From Acidobacteriota bacterium (GTDB lineage Bacteria; Acidobacteriota; UBA4820; DSQY01): a stretch of 40,047 bases of DNA. The notes under the pieces are model-generated. The model made no database searches. It saw only the letters and a program-made list of their open reading frames with translations, and was not told where the DNA came from. The position numbers and the translations under genes are program-made. This document shows, piece after piece, positions 1-7,553 of this stretch. The stretch spans positions 1-40,047 of the forward strand of contig JAJYLT010000033.1 of the NCBI GenBank assembly GCA_021787565.1, written 5' to 3'. Numbering within the stretch: the stretch's first letter is position 1; the number at the start of each line of letters is the position of its first letter.

Positions 1-208
1 GGGCGGAGAGCATCTGCTGAAGCTGCTCGAAGGCGCTGGTTTGGGCCAAGGCGGCGCGCTGTTCCTGGGTGTGGCAAAGGGAGAGGAGCTTCCCCTTGGG
101 CCCGAAGAAATGCGCCGAGAACTCCGTGGCGGTGGTGCCTCTCTTGAGGAGCGCTTCCGCCTCGCGGAGAAGGGCCTGTTCCGCCTGGCCAAGAGATGTT
201 CCCTTCAT
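1..208 (-). CDS. Hypothetical protein, 3' end cut by window edge
   Basis: The frame opens with ATG at 208 and stays open to the window edge, about 69 codons. The visible protein is mostly helical and charged, with the start MKGTSLGQAEQALLREAEAL. I do not recognise a family. A GAGGTGA ribosome binding site lies just upstream of the ATG, and the gene starts 8 bases after the stop of the next upstream gene, so the two are almost certainly co-transcribed. Together with the XRE remnant upstream it looks like an accessory or former mobile segment. No function can be assigned from this fragment. Confidence 0.6.
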   Translation of the reverse strand, partial: MKGTSLGQAEQALLREAEALLKRGTTATEFSAHFFGPKGKLLSLCHTQEQRAALAQTSAFEQLQQMLSA

Positions 209-216
209 AGGTCACC

Positions 217-531
217 TCATAGGAATCGAACATCCACGTGGTGCTCGATTTCCAAGTAGATCGCTTCCTGGTTGGCCCGGGCCTTGAAATGCCGGAGGAT
301 TCGTTCGAGCTCGGGCAGTTTCTTCTCGTCCATGACGACCCAGTAGAGGGCGCTGGTATCCTGTTGCCGCTCGCCGGTTTCCATCCTCCAGGTCCCCTTG
401 ACGTACCCGGAAAAGGTGAAGGCCCCCAAGGCGATGAAGCACGCCGCCTCGGCCTCGCCGATCTCTTCCGCCAAGTCCCGGCCCTCGTTGTCCTTGAGCG
501 GAAGCAGAAAGGTCGCCTTGATCTGGGCCAC
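217..531 (-). CDS. Hypothetical protein, 104 aa
   Basis: This is a small soluble alpha/beta protein of about 104 residues that I do not recognise. The start is chosen at GTG 531 because an AGGAGG sits at 537-542 with 5-base spacing. The frame also has a GTG at 537, but that overlaps the ribosome binding site. The sequence looks like a real protein: alternating hydrophobic and charged stretches, a Trp-containing strand (GTWRMETGE) and a C-terminal helix rich in Glu, Arg and Lys. There is no signal peptide, membrane segment or Cys motif. A TTGACT/TACATT promoter lies immediately upstream, giving a very short leader, so this is the first gene of a leftward unit that continues off the window. Confidence 0.6.
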   Translation of the reverse strand: MAQIKATFLLPLKDNEGRDLAEEIGEAEAACFIALGAFTFSGYVKGTWRMETGERQQDTSALYWVVMDEKKLPELERILRHFKARANQEAIYLEIEHHVDVRFL

Positions 532-549
532 GCGCACCTCCTACCATTC

Positions 550-578
550 AATGTAATGGCTTATGTGATGGCAGTCAA
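550..578 (-). promoter_or_regulatory. Sigma-70-type promoter for the left-end operon
   Basis: On the minus strand TTGACT (573-578) and TACATT (550-555) are separated by 17 bases. The expected transcription start falls a few bases before the AGGAGG at 537-542, so the 5' leader would be only about 10 bases. It drives the two leftward small genes. Confidence 0.6.
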
Positions 579-604
579 GCAGAAAGGAGGGCTCTTCAGC
601 CGGT

Positions 605-799
605 TCAAGCTATGGCCTCTTTCCCATTCTTCTCAGCTGCGAGGGTGTTGATGATGCGCTTGAGGGCCATCCTGGCGCTTGGGTCCATCTGGTCCACCAG
701 CTTGAACTGTTCCACCAGCTCGGCCTCCTTGAAGCCCACGAGCGGCCTTGGCGGCGCCTCTTCAAAGAGAAGGCAGTCCACTGAGACGTCGCATTGCAT
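605..799 (-). pseudogene. C-terminal remnant of an XRE-type helix-turn-helix regulator
   Basis: The 64-codon frame reads like the tail of a cI/XRE-family repressor. The SVDCLLFEE stretch corresponds to the usual 'xSLDxLLFGE' after the helix-turn-helix, followed by a helix of the form ELVEQFKLVDQMDPSARMAL and KRIINTL. The N-terminal DNA-binding helices are missing: upstream in frame there is a TGA about seven codons before the ATG, and the sequence changes abruptly at about 800 to non-coding palindromic DNA. I read it as a 5'-truncated regulator gene, probably cut by insertion or deletion at about position 800. An alternative is a short stand-alone ORF, but its resemblance to regulator tails makes that less likely. 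Confidence 0.5.
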
Positions 800-1073
800 T
801 TGGGGGACACAATACCGAATTCATGGTCAGGGAGACCGCCGCCCCGCCCGTATGCACCGGCGGTGCGGGAACGGGCCTTCGAAGGCCCCCGCCCCAACCG
901 TCCTGGTGCTCGTCCCGTTGGCGGCCGGCCAATCTCCGGCGGGGCCTTCGAAGGTCGCGAGGCCGTTTGCGGCGGGGGCGAGAAGACGCTCCGCCCTAGC
1001 CTTCCGGCGGGCCACCTTCCTCGCCTTTCTAAAGTTTTCGAGTACTCTTTCGGAGGGGCAAGCCGAGGGCCAC
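800..1073. other. Non-coding, palindrome-rich junction region
   Basis: No convincing gene is present; the frames that stay open here are GC-driven and lack family features. The stretch GGGGACACAATACCGAATTC lies at 803-822, exactly where the truncated regulator ends. A perfect 16-bp palindrome GGGCCTTCGAAGGCCC lies at 873-888, and a second copy of its core GGGGCCTTCGAAGG is at 941-954. A small hairpin GCACCG/CGGTGC lies at 854-866. This looks like mobile-element debris and hairpin repeats rather than a gene. Confidence 0.5.
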
Positions 1074-1226
1074 CCCCAATTCCGCGATAGCGGCTCAACG
1101 CCTGCGCAGGAGCGGCGCCTCGCCGCGAACCGGGTGACCCCCGCGACCAGGATGCGGTGCCCGCGTACGGTCCGTCGCGCCGGGGGCGGCGCTCCTGCGA
1201 GTGCAATTCCATCGCGGAATTTGGGG
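1074..1226 (+). repeat. Inverted-repeat (MITE-like) element, copy A
   Basis: A 153-bp copy of the element also found at 17894-18044 and 34035-34185. It starts CCCCAATTCCGCGAT and ends with the near-inverse of that sequence. Inside are two REP-like palindromic blocks in opposite orientation, 1106-1130 and 1174-1198. This copy is the most diverged: it has two extra bases, no matching flanking 5-mers, and carries GCAG instead of GTAG at the head of both internal blocks. It lies 73 bases upstream of the first gene of the ABC exporter operon. Confidence 0.85.
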
Positions 1227-1299
1227 CCGCCGGGCCGCCGGGCCACTCGCGTCCCGGCGGCGGTGGGTGTATGCTGAGCACCTTCACGGAGGATGCCGC

Positions 1300-1644
1300 A
1301 TGGCGAGTGCCAGATTCCCCCTGACGGTAGCCGAGAAGCACAAGATCCTCTTCACCAACCCGGAGCCTCCAGCCGAACTCAGCGCCTGGGGGAGCACGTA
1401 TGAAAAGGCGGGCAATCTCCACGACGCCCTGGAGTTCTACCAAGCCGCCCAGGACAGGCCGGCCTTGGAGAGACTCCTGAATGGGGCGGTGGAGACCGCC
1501 GACCTCCTGCTTCTTCTGAACACCTGCAAGGCCCTGGGCCTCCCGCCCAACAGGGGCCATTTGCAGGCCCTGCAAGACCGCGCCCACTCCGCCGGCAAAG
1601 CGGAAACCGCCCGTAAGGTTTCGTTGTTGCTCGTCTCTGCCTAA
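1300..1644 (+). CDS. Small TPR-like helical protein
   Basis: A 114-aa protein. The start at ATG 1300 is supported by ACGGAGGA six bases upstream. Residues about 20-45 (AWGSTYEKAGNLHDALEFYQ) have the spacing of a tetratricopeptide helix pair, and the rest is predicted helical with Leu-rich stretches. No signal peptide or membrane segment is seen. It precedes the ABC ATPase by 18 bases and is probably the first gene of the exporter operon, perhaps as a cytoplasmic adaptor. The family is not recognised beyond TPR-like helices, and the role is inference from position. Confidence 0.7.
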   Translation: MASARFPLTVAEKHKILFTNPEPPAELSAWGSTYEKAGNLHDALEFYQAAQDRPALERLLNGAVETADLLLLLNTCKALGLPPNRGHLQALQDRAHSAGKAETARKVSLLLVSA

Positions 1645-1662
1645 CACAATCTGGAGGTCCGG

Positions 1663-2619
1663 ATGATCGAAGTGAAGGACCTGGTCAAGCGGTACGGCGA
1701 CACCGCGGCCGTCAATCACGTCTCCTTCCAAATCCACCCCGGCGAAATCGTGGGCTTTCTCGGGCCCAACGGGGCTGGCAAGTCCACCACCCTGCGGATT
1801 ATGACCGGTTTTCTCCCCCCGACTGCCGGCGAAGTCTTCGTCGGCGACCATTCGGCCCAGGAGGACACCAAGGCGGTGCGCCGCCTCATCGGCTACCTGC
1901 CGGAGAACAACCCCCTCTACGAGGACCTGCGCGTCAGAGAGTATCTGGCCTTCAGGGCAACCCTCAAGGGCATTCCCAGAAAGGCTCGCAAGGGACGCAT
2001 TCAGGAGGTCCTGGAAGCCTGCGAAGTGACCGAAGTGAAGGATCGGATCATCGGCGCCTGCTCGAAGGGGTTTCGCCAGAGGATAGGCTTGGCGGACGCG
2101 CTCCTGGCCAATCCGCCCGTGCTGATCCTGGACGAGCCCACCGTGGGCCTGGATCCGGTCCAGATCGTGCATACGCGATCACTGATCAAGACCCTGAGCG
2201 CAGACCATACGGTGATTCTCTCCACGCACATCCTTCCCGAGGTGGAAGCCATCTGCTCCCGAGCACTGATCCTCCACCACGGGGCGCTGCTCTACGACGG
2301 CCCTGTCTCCGAGCTCCGCCAGGGGCTCGGCGGCGAGGCGGGCGGGCTGCTGTGCACCGTCTCGGCGGATGCGGAGGCGGCGAGGCGGTGCCTGGAAGGA
2401 GTGGAGGGGGTGGAGCGAGTGGAGCGCCTGGCGACAGCCGAAGGCCCGCCCCGCTTCCACATCCTGACCGCCCAGGGCAAGGACGCGCGGGAGGGCATCT
2501 TCAGGGCCTGCGCCGCGGCCGGGCTCCCGCTTCTGGAGCTGAGCGTCCAGCAGGTCTCGCTGGAGGAAGCCTTCCTCTCCATCATGACCCAGGAGAACAG
2601 CTCGGAGGTGCTCTCATGA
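1663..2619 (+). CDS. ABC transporter ATP-binding protein, GldA/CcmA-like
   Basis: A 318-aa ATPase that would power the membrane permease encoded next. Visible motifs are Walker A GPNGAGKST (residues 34-42), a Q-loop region with PENNPLYEDL, the variant signature CSKGFRQR, Walker B LILDEPTVGLDP and the H-loop STHIL. The SKGFRQR signature and the PLYEDL segment are typical of the drug/export and gliding-associated (GldA) ATPases that pair with ABC-2 permeases. The C-terminal ~90 residues form the usual accessory domain of this class. GGAGG at 1653-1657 supports ATG 1663. The stop overlaps the start of the permease by four bases, implying translational coupling. The substrate cannot be told from sequence. 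Confidence 0.9.
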   Translation: MIEVKDLVKRYGDTAAVNHVSFQIHPGEIVGFLGPNGAGKSTTLRIMTGFLPPTAGEVFVGDHSAQEDTKAVRRLIGYLPENNPLYEDLRVREYLAFRATLKGIPRKARKGRIQEVLEACEVTEVKDRIIGACSKGFRQRIGLADALLANPPVLILDEPTVGLDPVQIVHTRSLIKTLSADHTVILSTHILPEVEAICSRALILHHGALLYDGPVSELRQGLGGEAGGLLCTVSADAEAARRCLEGVEGVERVERLATAEGPPRFHILTAQGKDAREGIFRACAAAGLPLLELSVQQVSLEEAFLSIMTQENSSEVLS

Positions 2620-3356
2620 GAGCGGTGATGGCCATCGCCCGTAAGGAATTGACGAGCTACTTCTTCGCCCCCATGGCCTACATCGTGATCGCCGCCTTTC
2701 TCCTCATGAACGGATTCATCTTCTCCGTGATCCTGGCGGCCCTGAGCCAGCCCGGGGCCTTCTCGGCCCAGCCCATGCTCCTCTTCTTCGGCGGGACGAC
2801 CTTCTTCTGGATCTTCATGATCGTCATGACGCCCGTCATCACCATGAAGCTGGGCGCCGAGGAGCGAAAGACTGGGACCATCGAGACCCTCATGACGGCT
2901 CCCGTCTCCGACCTGGAGGTGGTGCTCGGCAAGTACCTGGGTGCCATGGCCCTCTACGTGGCGGCCTGGCTGCCCACGGTTCTCTATGCATGGGTGCTCA
3001 CGGCCTATTCCAAGGTAGACGTGGGCCCCGTGATATCGGGCTACTTGGGCGTGCTGCTGGTGGGCCTGTTCTTCATCGCCATCGGCCTGTTTACTAGCCT
3101 GGTCTCCAAGAACCAGGTGGTGGCGGCCATGTTGTGCTTCGCCATCCTTCTGGTGCTGATCCTGATCTCCATCCTCACCTTCCTGGTGACCGACCCGTTC
3201 TGGAAGCCCATCCTGCAGTACGTGGACCTCTGGTCGATCATGCAGGGCTTCGCCAAGGGGGTGGTGGACAGCCGCTCGGTGGTCTACTGCCTGTCGGGAA
3301 CCGCCCTTTTCCTGGCCCTCGGGTACCAGGCCATGCAGACTCGGCGTTGGAGATAG
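2616..3356 (+). CDS. ABC-2 type permease, GldF-like
   Basis: A 246-aa membrane protein with about six hydrophobic segments. It begins MRAVMAIARKELTSYF, the characteristic N-terminal amphipathic helix of ABC-2/GldF permeases, and has the conserved EERKTGTIETLMTAPVSD loop typical of the family. ATG 2616 overlaps the ATPase stop (ATGA) and has GGAGG at 2604-2608. It should form the transmembrane half of the exporter, with the ATPase upstream and the GldG-like protein downstream (3 bases away). Gld names come from gliding bacteria, but this operon type is widespread in non-gliding organisms, so the name does not imply motility. Confidence 0.88.
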   Translation: MRAVMAIARKELTSYFFAPMAYIVIAAFLLMNGFIFSVILAALSQPGAFSAQPMLLFFGGTTFFWIFMIVMTPVITMKLGAEERKTGTIETLMTAPVSDLEVVLGKYLGAMALYVAAWLPTVLYAWVLTAYSKVDVGPVISGYLGVLLVGLFFIAIGLFTSLVSKNQVVAAMLCFAILLVLILISILTFLVTDPFWKPILQYVDLWSIMQGFAKGVVDSRSVVYCLSGTALFLALGYQAMQTRRWR

Positions 3357-3359
3357 CCC

Positions 3360-4808
3360 ATGAAGAAAAGACTCCTGCAAGAGACCAACTGGAGCGTCTT
3401 CCTGGTGCTCCTGGCCGCCCTCTTCCTGATCGTGAATTACCTGGCCTTCCGCCACTATCACCGGTGGGACCTCACCGCCAGCCGCTCCTTCACCATTTCC
3501 CAGGAGACCAAGAAGGTCCTCGGAGAACTCAAGGAACCGCTCAAGGTGGTGGTCTTTCTGGCCCCCAACGACCCCCTATACGAAAGGGTGAAGGATCTGC
3601 TCGACGGCTACGCCGCCGCCAGCTCCCGGGTGCAGGTGGAGACCATCGATCCCGACCGGCAGCGTGCCAGGATGGAGGCCCTCGCCCAGCAGTACAAGGT
3701 CTCCATGGCCAACGTGGTGGTCTTCGCCCTCGGAGGCAACAGCAAGTACGTCGAGAAGGACCAGATGGTGGACTACGATTTCTCCAGCGCGGGCCTCGGC
3801 GGCCAGCCCGCCATCAAGAGCTTCAAGGCTGAAGCGGCTTTCACCAACGCCATCTTCAGCCTCGAGCATCCGCAGACGCCGGTGATCTACTTCACGACGG
3901 GTCACGGCGAACGCGACAGAGGCGGGCAGGGGCAGGGGATCACCCTCCTCAAGGAACGCCTGGAGAAGGAGGGTGCCAAGGTCCTGGAATGGGCCAGCCT
4001 GGGCAAGACCGAAGTGCCCGCGGACGCCAGCATGCTGGTCATCGCGGGGCCGAAGAGCCCCTTCCTTCCTCAGGAGGCCCAGGTCATCGACCAGTACCTC
4101 CAAAAGGGGGGGAAGGCCCTCTTCCTTCTTGACCCCATCATCGTGAGCGGAAAGCCGCCGACCTTCGGCTCCACGGGTCTCGGGGCGACCCTCCAGGAAT
4201 GGGGGATCACGCTCGGGCGCGACATCGCGGTGGATCCTGCCGCGTCGGTGCCCTACCTCGGAGCGCAGACCTTCTTCGCCCGGGCCGTGGGGCGGGAGCC
4301 CGTGGTGAAGGACCTGGTCCAGAACAAGCTGCCCGTGCTCCTCAGCCTGGCCGAGTCCCTCACCCTCGGCACTCCCCATAACAAGGCCTATCACTGCGAG
4401 GCTCTCCTGCAGTCCTCGCCCCAGTCGTGGGGCATGCGGGATCTGGCTAATATCGACAAGGGCGTCGAAAAGAAGCCGACGGACGCGCGGGGGCCCCTGA
4501 CCATGGCCGCTGCGGTGAGCTCCCCAAACACCGCCGACCCGTGCCGGTTGGTGGTGGTAGGCGACTCCGACCTGGCGAGCGACGGGCTCCTGCAGACGGG
4601 GGCCGGAAACCTCCTCTTCTGCCTCAACTCCATTCACTGGTTGCTCTCTCAGGCCAGCCGGCTGGCCATTCCGCCCAAGACCGAGGTGGAGACGCACCTG
4701 AGCCTGACCGCCTCGCAGTCCAACTTCCTCTTCATCCTCTTCGTCGTGATCCTTCCCGGACTGGTCGTAGCGGCGGGGGTATTCGCCTACCTGCGCCGAC
4801 GGAGGTGA
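3360..4808 (+). CDS. GldG-like ABC exporter auxiliary protein
   Basis: A 482-aa protein with one N-terminal membrane segment (residues ~14-30), a large extracytoplasmic region and one C-terminal membrane helix followed by RRRR. This is the layout of the ABC_transp_aux / GldG family. Recognisable family stretches are VVVFLAPNDPLYERVKDLL, the VIYFTTGHGERD segment and LVIAGPKSPFLPQEAQVIDQ followed by a Gly-Gly and LFLLDP. The fold is related to substrate-binding, flavodoxin-like domains. It starts 3 bases after the permease and ends 6 bases before the DUF4340 gene. Its partner is probably the permease, holding a periplasmic substrate or cell-wall component; the substrate is unknown. Confidence 0.88.
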   Translation: MKKRLLQETNWSVFLVLLAALFLIVNYLAFRHYHRWDLTASRSFTISQETKKVLGELKEPLKVVVFLAPNDPLYERVKDLLDGYAAASSRVQVETIDPDRQRARMEALAQQYKVSMANVVVFALGGNSKYVEKDQMVDYDFSSAGLGGQPAIKSFKAEAAFTNAIFSLEHPQTPVIYFTTGHGERDRGGQGQGITLLKERLEKEGAKVLEWASLGKTEVPADASMLVIAGPKSPFLPQEAQVIDQYLQKGGKALFLLDPIIVSGKPPTFGSTGLGATLQEWGITLGRDIAVDPAASVPYLGAQTFFARAVGREPVVKDLVQNKLPVLLSLAESLTLGTPHNKAYHCEALLQSSPQSWGMRDLANIDKGVEKKPTDARGPLTMAAAVSSPNTADPCRLVVVGDSDLASDGLLQTGAGNLLFCLNSIHWLLSQASRLAIPPKTEVETHLSLTASQSNFLFILFVVILPGLVVAAGVFAYLRRRR

Positions 4809-4814
4809 GGAGCC

Positions 4815-6155
4815 ATGAAGAGATCCACGTGGATCCTGCTGGCCGTGGTGGCGCTGTTGGCCTCCTTCATTGCGCTCTGGGAACGGAAGCAGCCCAGCAC
4901 GGAAGAGATCGCCGAGCGGCGCAACCGGCTCGTGGACTTCAAGCCCGACCAGGTCACCCAGTTGAGCCGCAGCGGACAGGGGGCGGTTTCCCTGGTGAAA
5001 GAAAAGGGAGGTGGCTGGCGGGTGAGCCAGCCCGTTGACGACGCCGCCGACCGGTACGGCGTGGAGGGTTTTCTGGACCGGATCTCCAAGGCGACGGTCT
5101 TGCGCTGGGTAGAGTCCACCGCATCCGAGGCGCAACTCGGCCTCTCACCGCCCAGGGCCGTCTGGACCCTGAAGGGGCCGACGATGCCGGTGGTTCTTGA
5201 CGTGGGGGCCAAGGCGCCCCTGAACGAAGGGCTCTACGTGCGGATCGGCGGCCGGACCGCCCTGGTGGCGCCGGACCTCGAAAGCCTACTCCTCGAGCCC
5301 GTGTCCAGCTTCCGCTCCAAGGACCTCCTCACCGTCGGAACGGCCGACATCCAGTCCCTGAAGGTCGTGCGCGGCGGAGCCGAGACCCTCGCCCTCTCCC
5401 GTAACCCCACGGGAGGATGGACCGTCACCGCCCCCTTCAGCGACCGCGGGGACAGCAACCAGATCGAGAATCTCCTCGACGACATTTCCCTCTGCCCCGT
5501 GGACCAATACGTTTCGGACAAGCCGGCCGACCTGTCGAGCTACGGCCTCGATCCGCCCTCCACGGACATCCTGCTGACGGCCAAGGGCCAGAGCATCGAG
5601 GCCAAGCTCGGGAAAGCGGTCCCCGGTGGCGCGCCCGAGAAGCGCCTGGTGTACGCCTGGGTCTCCAACCGCCCTTCGGTCATGGCCGTCTCCCTCAACT
5701 CGCTGAAGTCCTTGGACCAGGATCCGGAGAAGCTGCGCTCCATGAGCCTCATCTCGCATGACTTCTACGACGTCCAGGAGATCGGCGTCTCGGGCCTCTA
5801 CGCCCTCGCGTTGAAGCGGGACGAGAAGCTGGGCTGGGTGTTCACCCAGCCGAAGGTCCAGCCCAAGGGGGCCCAGGCCAGCATCCTGGCGGATGGCCTC
5901 TCCTCCCTTCGGGGGGAGCGCGCCGTGCCTCTCACCGAACCCGGTGCACTCGGGCTCTCCCCTCCCGCCCTGACGATCACCTTTCAGGGCAAGGGGTTCT
6001 CGGACCGGGTGGATCTGGGCCGGGATTCGTCGGGCACCTGGTACGCCCACCCCGCCAAGCGCAGCGTGGCCCTTGTTCTGCCCGAGCGAGCCTGGGGCAA
6101 GATCGTGGCCTCCTTCACCCTGGTCAAGGGGGCTCCGAAGGCGGGGCCGAAGTGA
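4815..6155 (+). CDS. DUF4340 membrane-anchored repeat protein
   Basis: A 446-aa protein with an N-terminal signal anchor (residues 5-22) and a periplasmic region built from three similar units. Each unit has a Trp followed by a strand and Pro (WRVSQP near 68, WTVTAP near 202, WVFTQP near 340) and then a helix with 'xxLLxxISxL' spacing. This is the DUF4340 pattern. Such proteins commonly follow GldG in this operon type and probably form an extracytoplasmic part of the exporter. SD GAGGAG lies just before ATG 4815. The stop overlaps the DUF2752 start by four bases. The biochemical role is unknown in the family. Confidence 0.85.
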   Translation: MKRSTWILLAVVALLASFIALWERKQPSTEEIAERRNRLVDFKPDQVTQLSRSGQGAVSLVKEKGGGWRVSQPVDDAADRYGVEGFLDRISKATVLRWVESTASEAQLGLSPPRAVWTLKGPTMPVVLDVGAKAPLNEGLYVRIGGRTALVAPDLESLLLEPVSSFRSKDLLTVGTADIQSLKVVRGGAETLALSRNPTGGWTVTAPFSDRGDSNQIENLLDDISLCPVDQYVSDKPADLSSYGLDPPSTDILLTAKGQSIEAKLGKAVPGGAPEKRLVYAWVSNRPSVMAVSLNSLKSLDQDPEKLRSMSLISHDFYDVQEIGVSGLYALALKRDEKLGWVFTQPKVQPKGAQASILADGLSSLRGERAVPLTEPGALGLSPPALTITFQGKGFSDRVDLGRDSSGTWYAHPAKRSVALVLPERAWGKIVASFTLVKGAPKAGPK

Positions 6156-6568
6156 GGCTCCAGTGGGCTCCGCACCGGAAAGAGAACCTCACTCCCGCAT
6201 GGGTCGGCGTGGGGCTGGGGCTGCTGGTGCTGGGCGCGGCCGGGCTGGTGGCGGAACGGCTCCCGGCGCGGTTCCTTCCGCCCTGCGGCTTCCACCTGAT
6301 CACCGGCCACCCCTGTCCCACCTGCGGGACCACGAGGATGGTGCTGGACCTGCTGCACGGGAGGTTGGCCGCCTCCTTCCACAGCAATCCGCTCCTGCTC
6401 CTCGTCCTGGCTGCCCTGGTTCTCTGGGCTCTCGCCGGGCTGGTCGCCCGGTTCGGAGGGCGCGATCTCACGATCGAACTATCGCCGAGGGAGGAGAAGT
6501 GGTTCTGGCTCGGCCTGCTCGTGGCATTTCTGCTGAACTGGTGGTATTTGTGGGAAGCCGGCATATGA
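6152..6568 (+). CDS. DUF2752 small membrane protein
   Basis: A 138-aa protein with three hydrophobic segments. The diagnostic DUF2752 motif is visible: CGFHLITGHPCPTCGTTRM, with a Cys, then a CPxCG pair and TR. Start is GTG 6152, overlapping the DUF4340 stop (GTGA). The Cys residues lie at the membrane interface and could bind metal or form a disulfide, but no function is established for the family. Its coupling to the exporter genes suggests a shared function or co-localisation in the envelope. Confidence 0.82.
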   Translation: MRLQWAPHRKENLTPAWVGVGLGLLVLGAAGLVAERLPARFLPPCGFHLITGHPCPTCGTTRMVLDLLHGRLAASFHSNPLLLLVLAALVLWALAGLVARFGGRDLTIELSPREEKWFWLGLLVAFLLNWWYLWEAGI

Positions 6569-6587
6569 CCGACGGGCGGGGGGAGGC

Positions 6588-7553
6588 ATGAGGGGCGAAC
6601 TGCCAGACTGGCGAGGAGTGAGGATCCTGGTGGCCGGGGACTTGATCCTCGACCGCTTCGTCTACGGGACCGTCCGCCGCATCTCGCCCGAGGCTCCCAT
6701 CCCGGTGGTGGAAGTGGCCAGCGAGCGGGCCCTGCCCGGTGGGGCGGCGAACGTGGCCCACAACATCGCGGCCCTCGGAGGGGCGGTGACCCTGGTGGGT
6801 GCGATCGGGGACGATCCCATCGGGAGGCAGTTCCGCCAAGTGCTGGCGGGCGCCGGACTCTCCACCGACGCGCTGGTCGAAATTCCCGGCCGCACCACCA
6901 CCGTGAAGACCCGGATCGTCGCCCACCACCAGCAGGTGGTTCGGGTCGATCGCGAGGTGAAGGATCCCCTGGACGAGCCGGCGCGCCAAAGATTCCTGGA
7001 CTCCATAGAGACAGCCTTGCGCGGGTGCGCGGCACTCGTGGTCTCGGACTACGCCAAGGGGCTTTTTGACCCCACCAGCCTGGCGGCCATCGGCCAGATG
7101 GCCAAGGCCGCCGGCATTCCCTACGTCGTGGATCCCAAACCCTCCCACTTTCCCTATCCGGGGGCCACGGTCCTCACGCCGAACCGTGCCGAGGCCACGG
7201 GCCTCTGCGGCCACGCCTTCTCCGTGGAGCGGGCGGGCGCCGCGGCCGAGGGTCTTTTTTCCCGCACCGACTGGGCGGCGATCCTCTTCACGGTGGGGGA
7301 GGAGGGCATGGTCCTGGCGCGGCGGAAGGGGGACGTGGAGCACATCCCCGCCCGGGTCCGAGAGGTCTACGACGTGACCGGGGCGGGGGACACCGTGGTG
7401 GCCGTGCTGAGCTTGGCGCTGGCCTCGGGCGTTCCCCTGTCGGAGGCGGCGCACATGGCCAACGCCGCGGCCGGCGTTGTGGTGGGCAAGGTGGGCACGG
7501 CCACCTGCAACCCCGAGGAGCTGACCAGGGCGCTGGCGGACGAGCTGCCATGA
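6588..7553 (+). CDS. hldE1 (rfaE1): D-glycero-beta-D-manno-heptose-7-phosphate kinase (kinase domain only)
   Basis: A 321-aa PfkB/ribokinase-fold sugar kinase. It phosphorylates D-glycero-D-manno-heptose 7-phosphate at O1 on the way to ADP-heptose for LPS core. Visible motifs are GGAANVAHN (residues 51-59), TTTVKTRIVAHHQQVVRVD, the VVDPKPSHF segment, LTPNRAEA and VTGAGDT (263-269) with the catalytic Asp268. The HldE start pattern ILVAGDLILDRFVYG and RISPEAPIPV fits RfaE domain I rather than ribokinase. The cytidylyl/adenylyltransferase domain of bifunctional HldE is absent, so that activity must be encoded elsewhere. The stop overlaps the menG start by four bases. Confidence 0.85.
   Translation: MRGELPDWRGVRILVAGDLILDRFVYGTVRRISPEAPIPVVEVASERALPGGAANVAHNIAALGGAVTLVGAIGDDPIGRQFRQVLAGAGLSTDALVEIPGRTTTVKTRIVAHHQQVVRVDREVKDPLDEPARQRFLDSIETALRGCAALVVSDYAKGLFDPTSLAAIGQMAKAAGIPYVVDPKPSHFPYPGATVLTPNRAEATGLCGHAFSVERAGAAAEGLFSRTDWAAILFTVGEEGMVLARRKGDVEHIPARVREVYDVTGAGDTVVAVLSLALASGVPLSEAAHMANAAAGVVVGKVGTATCNPEELTRALADELP

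Noticed and set aside
873-888. 16-bp palindrome GGGCCTTCGAAGGCCC as an operator
   Set aside because: No promoter or gene start is nearby on either strand; it is better treated as part of the palindromic debris.
610-2172. 520-codon open frame on the minus strand
   Set aside because: It runs antisense through the ABC ATPase gene and repeat copy A, has low-complexity Gly/Arg/Pro composition and no family motif; long antisense frames are expected at this GC content.
3576-5135. 519-codon minus-strand frame opposite the gldG-like gene
   Set aside because: Composition and lack of motifs show it is the shadow of the real plus-strand genes, which have clear domains and ribosome binding sites.
7253-7265. 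Run of T in GTCTTTTTTCCC as a terminator
   Set aside because: It is inside the heptose kinase frame, with no stem before it.
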